6,707 nucleotides of DNA, taken from NCBI GenBank assembly GCA_025354965.1, contig JANXLW010000185.1, positions 1 to 6,707 on the forward strand, in the 5' to 3' direction. The position numbers and the translations under genes are program-made. This DNA is from Betaproteobacteria bacterium (GTDB lineage Bacteria > Pseudomonadota > Gammaproteobacteria > Burkholderiales > Burkholderiaceae_C). The notes under the pieces were generated by a model. That model made no database searches. It was not told the origin of the DNA and saw only the letters and a list, made by a program, of their open reading frames with translations. Positions within the stretch are counted from its first letter, which is position 1. Each line of letters starts with the position of its first letter. Below, piece by piece: positions 1 to 4,702 of the stretch.

Positions 1-700
1 ATTGCATCAGCAAGGCGCTGCGCCGGGCCAGTGCCGCCACCAGCGCACGCGGTGTGAGCTGGCCCACGCCCAACGGTTTACCCTGCTGCTGCAAGCGCAG
101 CGGGGTGTGGATGTGCAGCGTGATACCGGTGTCGCTATCAGCAGGTGCGCCAGGGGCTTGCAGCGTGGTCGGGTGTGCTGCCAGCGCGGGGTGGTCATGC
201 GTCCAGACCGGGTGCGCTGTGCCCAGTGCGTCGATCCAGTCCACTTGCATCAGATCGGCCGGAATACGCTGGCGCGTGAGCCCCTGGGCCAAGGCGCGTT
301 GCAGCGCAAACACCACCAGTGCCAATTGGTCAACGGCGTGGCCCACCAGCACCAGATGAAATTGCAAAGTGTCGTCGGCATCCAGCACGCGTGCGCCGGG
401 CGTGGGTGGTTCGATCACGTAGGGGTTGGGAATCTGGCTGAAGTCTTGCAGCGTGTGCTGCCCCTTAGGCGGTGGTGGCGCCTCAAAAATGCGCGTGTAA
501 GGGCAGGTTTGCAGCAGCGGGCAACCGGGGCAAGTAGGCTGGCGTGTCATGCAGGCCACGTTGCGCAGTGCCGCACCAAACTGCCCACGCAAGAGGGAGC
601 CGGCATACTCGGGCAGGGCCAGCGGCTGCTGCACGATGGCGTTGAAGCGGTAGCGGGCGAGGGGGAGCGTGGTCGTTGCGAGCGCAGCGTGGCAAACCAT
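1..700 (-). CDS. cas6: Cas6 pre-crRNA processing endoribonuclease (RAMP family), C-terminus cut by window edge
   Basis: Cas6 cuts the CRISPR transcript within each repeat to release crRNAs for the effector complex. My own translation from the ATG at 700-698 is open to the left edge and gives 233 residues; Cas6 proteins are usually about 250-320, so the C-terminal part is missing. Visible marks: a first RAMP strand (LARYRFNAIV, about residues 14-23), then a glycine-rich GSLLRGQFGAALR stretch (34-46), a four-cysteine group at C50, C57, C60 and C66 ending in CPYTRIFE, and late in the fragment HIHTPLRL (196-203) leading to LTPRALVAALARRSALL, which matches the conserved C-terminal half of the PF10040-type Cas6 family. 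The start lies 4 nt after the stop of the CARF nuclease gene, without a convincing Shine-Dalgarno, so coupled translation is likely. Family assignment is firm; the catalytic residue cannot be named from this fragment. Confidence 0.92.
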   Translation of the reverse strand, partial: MVCHAALATTTLPLARYRFNAIVQQPLALPEYAGSLLRGQFGAALRNVACMTRQPTCPGCPLLQTCPYTRIFEAPPPPKGQHTLQDFSQIPNPYVIEPPTPGARVLDADDTLQFHLVLVGHAVDQLALVVFALQRALAQGLTRQRIPADLMQVDWIDALGTAHPVWTHDHPALAAHPTTLQAPGAPADSDTGITLHIHTPLRLQQQGKPLGVGQLTPRALVAALARRSALLMQ

Positions 701-704
701 GATG

Positions 705-1886
705 TCATTCGCTTCGGGACAGCCACAGGCGGCTGATGGTGCCTTTGAGGTCTTTGAGTTGCGTGCCTGAAACGATGGCAATGCCGGCCTCAGCGGCACG
801 CTTCTGGTTGGCCTCGCTTTTGGAAAGTTCGCCCCGGTAGTCCACCACCATGCCTTTGGTGCGCAAACCACCGAGCTTGAGCAAGGACTCCATTTTGTAA
901 ATCGCCTCAGTGGCTTTGTTGTCTTCGCCAGTGCCGACCTGAGCCAGGTTGGCGGTCTTGCATTCGATCAGGTGCAAGGTGTTACGGTACAAAAAGGCAA
1001 CGTCGATTTCGTTTTTGTCTCGGCCGGGTGTTTTGCCTGCGGCGCCGGCAAAAGGGACGCGTACGCCCATCGCCACATCGGTCAAACCATCGTGCTGGGC
1101 TCGTAGCGACTGCAGCACTTCAAACACGTGTGCCTCCAGCCAACCGCCATTGGTAAAAAAACGTGATTCTTCGTTCTTGAAAATCAGTGTGTCGCCTTGT
1201 TGACGCAGCAGCCCGGCTTCCTCAAACAGGGCCACGATGTCGCTCAATGAACGTGAGTCTTGCTGTCCTGGGTTAAGCACTGCGCGCAGGTGGTTGTCGT
1301 GTGCCGCGTGCGCTAGCGCATTGAGCCAACCCAACGCTCTGCCCGCACTGGCAACGTGGTCGATCAGGCGGGCGGTCAGGTCGCGCAGTTCGCGGCTGAT
1401 TTGGGGTTGTTCTTGCGTTGTGACGTTGTAGCCGTGTGCACGCAACATTTCGTGCACCTTGAGTTTGGCCCGCAGCGGTTGGCTTACTGCCTGCTCTCCG
1501 ATGACCAACACTTCATCGCTTTCCACGTTGACGTAAAACACCGGCTTGCCCACGGAACCAAACACCTCTTGCGCGGCCACGGCCATCAGCTTGGTGCCAC
1601 CGGTGACGTTGAGGGCAATGTTCTCGTCGGCATGTTCGGCCAGATAGTTCAGGAAGGTGTCCGATAGCGCTGCATAGCCATAAGCATCGGGCAGATCCAG
1701 CATGTCCACCATAACGCCGCCGCCTTTGGTCTGGATGACTGATCGCAGTGCCTGTGCCGCCTCCTTCATTTGAGCGCTGCACGCCAGCACGACACGGCGT
1801 GGCCGCCAGGCATCGTCGAGCACAGGTAGCAAGTTGGGTGTGGCTTGGGCCGAGACCAGGCAAAGGTGGGTGTCGTAGCGATTCAT
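705..1886 (-). CDS. card1: Card1/Can2-like CARF-domain PD-(D/E)XK nuclease (DUF1887 type)
   Basis: This 393-residue protein is predicted to be a nuclease switched on by cyclic oligoadenylate made by Cas10. Residues 1 to about 140 form a CARF sensor: an N-terminal strand (THLCLVSAQATPN), and the ligand-loop signature NVTGGTKLM at 93-101. Residues about 150-235 look like a helical, winged-helix-type linker. The C-terminal nuclease domain begins near residue 238: GGWLEAHVFEVL supplies a motif-I glutamate (E251), NEIDVAF gives D295, and HLIECKT gives E308 and K310, an intact PD-(D/E)XK active site. Length and domain order fit Card1/Can2, whose studied members use cA4 and cut nucleic acid with metal; substrate here (ssDNA, ssRNA or dsDNA nicking) cannot be told. 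It follows csx16 by 9 nt and precedes cas6 by 4 nt. A T7 run (1155-1161) sits just before the nuclease domain. Confidence 0.91.
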   Translation of the reverse strand: MNRYDTHLCLVSAQATPNLLPVLDDAWRPRRVVLACSAQMKEAAQALRSVIQTKGGGVMVDMLDLPDAYGYAALSDTFLNYLAEHADENIALNVTGGTKLMAVAAQEVFGSVGKPVFYVNVESDEVLVIGEQAVSQPLRAKLKVHEMLRAHGYNVTTQEQPQISRELRDLTARLIDHVASAGRALGWLNALAHAAHDNHLRAVLNPGQQDSRSLSDIVALFEEAGLLRQQGDTLIFKNEESRFFTNGGWLEAHVFEVLQSLRAQHDGLTDVAMGVRVPFAGAAGKTPGRDKNEIDVAFLYRNTLHLIECKTANLAQVGTGEDNKATEAIYKMESLLKLGGLRTKGMVVDYRGELSKSEANQKRAAEAGIAIVSGTQLKDLKGTISRLWLSRSE

Positions 1887-1895
1887 GGTTTGTTC

Positions 1896-2207
1896 TTATT
1901 TCAGGTCGGCACGCGGTGGTATGGCGCAAATCTGGAATGGTTCCAGCCGCGCGCCAAGCTGAGTCAAATCATCTGCTGACAGCTCCTTGCCCCGCAAGGT
2001 GACCGGCAATTTCAGCGCCAGGTGGTGGTAGCGCGCACCAGCAGCGCACACTCGCGCGGCCAGGTCGACGGGTAGACCCCCAATAACAGTGTCACCGCTG
2101 CGCACCCGCGCCGCGTCAAGATGCGGCACGAATTGATCCACGACCAGTTTCTGCCGTTTTGCCCATTCGATGGCGCCGGGGTGGCGGGAGACAAAAAAAG
2201 TGGTCAT
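1896..2207 (-). CDS. csx16: CRISPR-associated protein Csx16 (VVA1548 family), probable ring nuclease-type regulator
   Basis: This 103-residue protein matches the Csx16/VVA1548 family along its length: the N-terminus MTTFFVSRHPGAIEWAK, the central SGDTVIGGLPVDLAARVCAAGARYHHLAL and the late RGKELSADDLTQLGARLEPF are all characteristic. Csx16 occurs almost only in type III loci. My recollection is that recent work places it among ring nucleases that degrade cyclic oligoadenylate and so end the immune response; treat this as family-level knowledge, not as something the sequence proves. Sitting directly before a CARF nuclease (9-nt gap) fits that role. Its ATG overlaps the stop of the nucleotidyltransferase gene (ATGA at 2207-2204) and has no clear Shine-Dalgarno, so its translation probably depends on that gene. 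Codons 3-5 contain a T7 run (2193-2199). Confidence 0.93.
   Translation of the reverse strand: MTTFFVSRHPGAIEWAKRQKLVVDQFVPHLDAARVRSGDTVIGGLPVDLAARVCAAGARYHHLALKLPVTLRGKELSADDLTQLGARLEPFQICAIPPRADLK
2204..2207 (-). promoter_or_regulatory. ATGA stop/start overlap joining the nucleotidyltransferase gene and csx16
   Basis: The nucleotidyltransferase TGA (2206-2204) overlaps the csx16 ATG (2207-2205). The preceding bases (ACCACCCTGCCCCCGC) carry no good Shine-Dalgarno, so csx16 translation is probably coupled to the nucleotidyltransferase gene. This points to fixed co-expression of the two proteins. Confidence 0.85.
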
Positions 2208-2542
2208 GCGGGGGCAGGGTGGTACACCGGAGCGCCCTGTAGCATCACGCCGTGTTGCTCTACCAGTTCGCGCAAAGGGGTTGGCAGGTCGTTCGCATCG
2301 CTCAGGTCAACGCGCCACGGCAGCGCGCTTTCCTCCAGGTCGGCGCGCAAATGGGCAAGGGCTATGTCGTCAGTTGCGCGCAGCCTCCATAGCGCAATGT
2401 CGAGGTCCGAGTAGGTTTTGGCGCCGCGACCGAACGGCCATCCGGCCACCCGTGATCCAAAGGCCATGGCGCTCACGTGGGGCAGGCGCAGGCCAAGCAG
2501 GCGTTGAACCTGGTGCTGCTGTAGCTCGGTGAGGTCAAGCAT
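2204..2542 (-). CDS. Stand-alone MNT-type (minimal) nucleotidyltransferase
   Basis: This 112-residue protein has the polymerase-beta nucleotidyltransferase core: AFGSRVAGWPFGRG (27-40) followed by SDLDIAL (45-51), giving metal ligands D46 and D48, and a third acidic residue in RVDLSD (D79). The last 30 residues (DLPTPLRELVEQHGVMLQ) match the usual MNT ending. Such proteins are normally half of a HEPN-MNT toxin-antitoxin pair, in which MNT inactivates the HEPN ribonuclease by adding AMP. No HEPN gene (Rx4-6H) lies in this window. I place the start at the ATG 2542-2540 because a good Shine-Dalgarno (AGAGGTGAG, 2547-2555) precedes it at correct spacing. The frame stays open upstream to 2716, but that stretch is Cys/Arg-rich, unlike protein, and overlaps hicB. 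Its stop overlaps the csx16 start. Target is unknown: a HEPN protein elsewhere, a tRNA, or a CRISPR component are all possible. Confidence 0.86.
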   Translation of the reverse strand: MLDLTELQQHQVQRLLGLRLPHVSAMAFGSRVAGWPFGRGAKTYSDLDIALWRLRATDDIALAHLRADLEESALPWRVDLSDANDLPTPLRELVEQHGVMLQGAPVYHPAPA

Positions 2543-2643
2543 CGGACTCACCTCTGGCCTGCAATCTGACGTGCAAGTCCGACCCGTTCGGGTTGGTGAC
2601 TGGCGTCGGTTTGTGTCGCATAACTGGATTACGTCGCCAACAG
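2543..2643 (-). other. 101-nt intergenic gap between hicB and the nucleotidyltransferase gene
   Basis: This is the longest non-coding stretch in the window. It holds a small inverted repeat, ACCCG-TT-CGGGT (2582-2593), and a TTGGCG near its upstream end (minus strand) that could be a weak -35 element, but I see no matching -10 box. The repeat is not followed by a T-run on the minus strand, so it is not a convincing intrinsic terminator. The gap may mark a boundary between an inserted hicAB or cmr unit and the signalling genes, or hold an internal promoter; neither is demonstrated. Confidence 0.4.
2547..2555 (-). promoter_or_regulatory. Shine-Dalgarno that sets the nucleotidyltransferase start
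   Basis: AGAGGTGAG on the minus strand, ending 4 nt before the ATG at 2542 (GAGG core 8 nt away), supports the 112-residue product over the longer open frame that extends back into hicB. Confidence 0.7.
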
Positions 2644-2856
2644 TTACGCGAACAAAAGCCTGGTCCCACGCGCCTGTGGTACAGCGCGGCCAGTAGCTTG
2701 AGCGGTTTCCAGCCATAGCACGATGGCCTCCTTCACTGCTGCCAATGCGGCTTCATGGGTGTCGCCATGGGCCATGCAGCCGGGCAGCTCCGGCACATCA
2801 GCTACAAAAGCCTGGTCTTCATCGCTCCAGAAAATGATGATCTCAAAGCGGTTCAT
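2644..2856 (-). CDS. hicB: HicB-family antitoxin, short form without DNA-binding domain
   Basis: This 70-residue protein is a compact HicB. It has the partial RNase-H-like fold signature: FEIIIFWSDEDQAFVADVPELPGCMAHGDTHEAAL spans residues 4-38, with the family hallmark PELPGC and GDT-EAL, followed by a helix (VKEAIVLWLETA) and the tail GRAVPQARG. HicB proteins bind and block HicA. Longer HicBs carry a C-terminal helix-turn-helix or ribbon-helix-helix domain that represses their own promoter; this one ends at residue 70, so it probably does not regulate transcription itself. It begins 3 nt after the hicA stop and has a strong Shine-Dalgarno (TGGAGG, 2865-2870) inside the end of hicA. The poor start signal of hicA and the strong one here would favour antitoxin excess. 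Confidence 0.92.
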   Translation of the reverse strand: MNRFEIIIFWSDEDQAFVADVPELPGCMAHGDTHEAALAAVKEAIVLWLETAQATGRAVPQARGTRLLFA

Positions 2857-2859
2857 GGG

Positions 2860-3108
2860 TCATACCTCCAGCTTGTATTTGACGATGATAGTTCGAACCT
2901 GTTTGACTTGGTAGGGCTTGGCGTTAGCACCGTCGCGTTGCAGGTTGATTAGCTCTGCCACGCCAGGTTTGCTGAACATGTGGTGACTGCCTCGGATGCG
3001 AGCTTCAAAGCCCAGGTGGGTCAAGAGACTGCACAGTTCATCAAAGCCGATGCTGGCGTCGGAAGTGCCGCGCAGCAGACGAAGAAGGAGTTTCTCGAGT
3101 TGGGTCAT
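2860..3108 (-). CDS. hicA: HicA-family mRNA interferase toxin
   Basis: This 82-residue protein is a HicA-like toxin with a double-stranded-RNA-binding-like fold, predicted to cut mRNA when free of HicB. The catalytic segment GSHHMF (residues 40-45) is intact, with H42 or H43 the active-site histidine, and is preceded by the usual helix plus LLTHLGFEARIR. The C-terminal part INLQRDGANAKPYQVKQVR (54-72) belongs to the branch with an N-L-Q...KPYQV-Q pattern, not the classic 'vPxH' ending. The N-terminal helix is longer than in the smallest HicAs (about 60 residues). The ATG overlaps the cmr6 stop codon in an ATGA (3108-3105), and the upstream bases contain no clear Shine-Dalgarno, so translation should depend on ribosomes finishing cmr6. 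hicB follows after 3 nt. No mutation suggests decay, so the pair looks functional. Confidence 0.9.
   Translation of the reverse strand: MTQLEKLLLRLLRGTSDASIGFDELCSLLTHLGFEARIRGSHHMFSKPGVAELINLQRDGANAKPYQVKQVRTIIVKYKLEV
2865..2870 (-). promoter_or_regulatory. Strong Shine-Dalgarno for hicB, inside the end of hicA
   Basis: TGGAGG on the minus strand, 8 nt before the hicB ATG, is one of the best ribosome binding sites in the window. Its neighbour hicA has none. The contrast suggests that antitoxin is made in excess from the shared mRNA. Confidence 0.75.
3105..3108 (-). promoter_or_regulatory. ATGA stop/start overlap joining cmr6 and hicA
   Basis: On the minus strand the cmr6 TGA (3107-3105) and the hicA ATG (3108-3106) share bases. 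The bases just before this ATG (CAAGCTCGAACC) hold no clear Shine-Dalgarno. Overlaps of this kind usually mean that the downstream gene is read by ribosomes terminating on the upstream gene; that is inference here. Confidence 0.85.
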
Positions 3109-4304
3109 GGTTCGAGCTTGATGAGGGTGTTTCCAGCCACGATTGCCTTGACTTTGACGAACTCGTTGCGTCGGATTTTGGATTGAATCGCAGGTGGCAA
3201 AGCATTCAATAGTGCTTCACCTTGAGGTGTGATGGCGTGGGCTTGGGCCCCGCTGTTTTCGGCTGTGAGCGTTCCATTAGCACGGTTGAATTTGATGCGC
3301 GCCGCGGGCCAAACTTCAGATGAGGTGTTGATGTTCGAGGCTACACCTTGCGAATTGATGGCGGCATTTGAGCTGCTTGAACCTGTTGATGTTGCCGACT
3401 TCAATGCAGGTTGCATCGCGCCATAGCCGACCGAGGTTTTGGCACCAAATCCCACCCACTCAAAGGCATGCTGAAAAGCGCGGTCAAGCAGCAAGCGCCA
3501 TTGGTCCTTCAGCGACTCGGGCAAGCGGCTGGGTTGGCAAACCACATGAAAGTCAAACTGCGACTTGGCGGGCACGGCCAGAAAGCTGACCGGCACTGGC
3601 GCGCCGGAATCGTGGGGCGATTCTTCGCCCTGGTAGTACTTTCCGTAATGCGGGGTCATTATCTCCACCGTCAGCCTGCCCCCAGCGGGGCTGGGGAATA
3701 CGTCCCAAAAGTCGAGTGCACCGCGTTTTGCGTCCGCCGGCTCGGCGATGTTTTCAGGGCCGAAAATTGCGTCAATGGTGTCAAGGGTGAATCCCTCTTC
3801 ACCGTCGTCCATCAGCTCCTGCATGGAGCGCCGCAAAATGCCTTTGACGCCGCTGCCCGCCAGATACGGTAGGCCGTAGGGGGTGAGAAAGGCAAAGCCG
3901 TTTTCGATGGGGTGTTCGTTGCCGAGGCCCGTGGCGAAGGGGGCGGTGGATTGTGTGCTGATGCGGTATCCGTTGCTGCGGTAGTGCTGGATGAGGGCTT
4001 GCTGGCGAGAGCGCAAGGCGGCGATTTGGGCGGTGCTGGTTGCCGGTAAGGCGCACACCTCATTCAACACGGAGTCAAATTCACTTTTGAGTTGGTCATT
4101 GGCCGCACGTTTTTGCGGGCCGGATGGTATCTGCCCGATCAGTCTGGCCTTGCCCTTGTACGGGGAAAACGCATCGCCATCGGAGCCTTGCCAATTGCGG
4201 AAATAACCCAGAAACTTGTGCCCAGGGGCTGCATCCTTGAAGCTGTCTTTGTTGTGTGAGGTAATGTAGGCCGGTATCGCTGCCATGCGCTGCGGGATGC
4301 TCAT
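3105..4304 (-). CDS. cmr6: Type III-B effector subunit Cmr6 with a C-terminal extension
   Basis: Cmr6 is the RAMP subunit that lies with Cmr1 at the end of the Cmr complex near the crRNA 3' end. The chosen product has 399 residues. Family marks: GLGNEHPIENGFAFL (126-140), PYGLPYLAGSGVKGILR (142-158), GALDFWDVFP (195-204), MTPHYGKYYQ (216-225) and the glycine-rich WVGFGAKTSVGYGAM (283-297). The RAMP core ends near residue 300; a Ser/Thr/Asn-rich linker (301-330) and a compact domain (331-399) follow, making it longer than the roughly 300-340 residues of well-studied Cmr6 proteins. I chose the ATG at 4304-4302 because it is 1 nt after the cmr5 stop and has GGAG 9 nt upstream (4314-4317); an in-frame ATG at 4331 inside cmr5 is less likely. 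The stop overlaps the hicA start. Confidence 0.96.
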   Translation of the reverse strand: MSIPQRMAAIPAYITSHNKDSFKDAAPGHKFLGYFRNWQGSDGDAFSPYKGKARLIGQIPSGPQKRAANDQLKSEFDSVLNEVCALPATSTAQIAALRSRQQALIQHYRSNGYRISTQSTAPFATGLGNEHPIENGFAFLTPYGLPYLAGSGVKGILRRSMQELMDDGEEGFTLDTIDAIFGPENIAEPADAKRGALDFWDVFPSPAGGRLTVEIMTPHYGKYYQGEESPHDSGAPVPVSFLAVPAKSQFDFHVVCQPSRLPESLKDQWRLLLDRAFQHAFEWVGFGAKTSVGYGAMQPALKSATSTGSSSSNAAINSQGVASNINTSSEVWPAARIKFNRANGTLTAENSGAQAHAITPQGEALLNALPPAIQSKIRRNEFVKVKAIVAGNTLIKLEP

Positions 4305-4305
4305 A

Positions 4306-4692
4306 TCAACGATCTCCGCTGTCCGCTGCATCAACAAATTGCCGAATCCACTTGAGCAGTTCCAGCGCCTCGTCGGTGTAGCGCAGGTAGTCCCGCGATT
4401 CACCACGTTGAAGCATTTCCATGAATTTCGGAAACAGTTGCCCGCCTTGTCCGGCCTTCAATTCTTGCCCTGCAAGCCGCTGCGACAAACCGCGAATCAA
4501 ATCGTCCAGCAGTTGCTGTGCAGCGCGGCCTTTGCCGCGGTAAAAAGCCAACGTGGGCATCAACCCACTGTTCATGATGAGCGCGGGCGCGCCCTTGGCC
4601 AAGCCTTTGTATTCTTTGCCGTGCTGTTGCATCCCTGCCGTGGCATAGCCCCAGGCCAGTGCAGCGCGCTTTTGGTCGAGTGTTTGGGTCAT
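4306..4692 (-). CDS. cmr5: Type III-B effector small subunit Cmr5
   Basis: Cmr5 is the small all-helical subunit that stacks along the Cmr4 backbone and lines the target-RNA groove. The 128-residue product fits the family size. Recognisable features are the N-terminal helix TLDQKRAALAWGYA (4-17), the hallmark EYKGLAKGAPALIMNSGLMPTLAFY (27-51) and a C-terminal helix DEALELLKWIRQFVDA (107-122). The start at 4692-4690 is supported by a GAAGG Shine-Dalgarno (4699-4704) that overlaps the cmr4 stop codon, with a 10-nt intergenic gap, and by the usual Cmr5 N-terminus. The frame is open further upstream inside cmr4, but those residues (WPRYLQGPVRR and so on) are a shadow of cmr4. cmr6 follows after 1 nt. 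Confidence 0.95.
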   Translation of the reverse strand: MTQTLDQKRAALAWGYATAGMQQHGKEYKGLAKGAPALIMNSGLMPTLAFYRGKGRAAQQLLDDLIRGLSQRLAGQELKAGQGGQLFPKFMEMLQRGESRDYLRYTDEALELLKWIRQFVDAADSGDR

Positions 4693-4702
4693 AACAATAC
4701 CT

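Noticed and set aside
2..736. Long plus-strand open frame (about 244 codons)
   Set aside because: It lies opposite cas6, is rich in Arg, Gln, Cys and His with no recognisable motif, and is explained by codon bias of the GC-rich cas6 strand.
1356..1667. Plus-strand frame within the CARF nuclease gene
   Set aside because: Antisense shadow; no Shine-Dalgarno, no known motif.
1513..1929. Minus-strand frame of 138 codons overlapping the CARF nuclease start and csx16 end
   Set aside because: It overlaps recognised genes in another frame and has Arg/Cys/His-rich shadow composition.
2582..2593. Inverted repeat as an intrinsic terminator
   Set aside because: The stem is only 4-5 bp and no T-run follows on the coding strand; the genes on both sides also look like one operon.
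2543..2716. In-frame upstream extension of the nucleotidyltransferase to 170 residues
   Set aside because: The added part overlaps hicB, is Cys/Arg/Thr-rich and unlike the family; a good Shine-Dalgarno marks the shorter start.
3411..3872. Plus-strand frame of 153 codons within cmr6
   Set aside because: Antisense shadow of a well-supported Cmr6 core.
4305..4406. Upstream extension of cmr6 into cmr5
   Set aside because: The sequence before MSIPQR is a shadow of cmr5, and GGAG sits at proper distance from the ATG at 4304.
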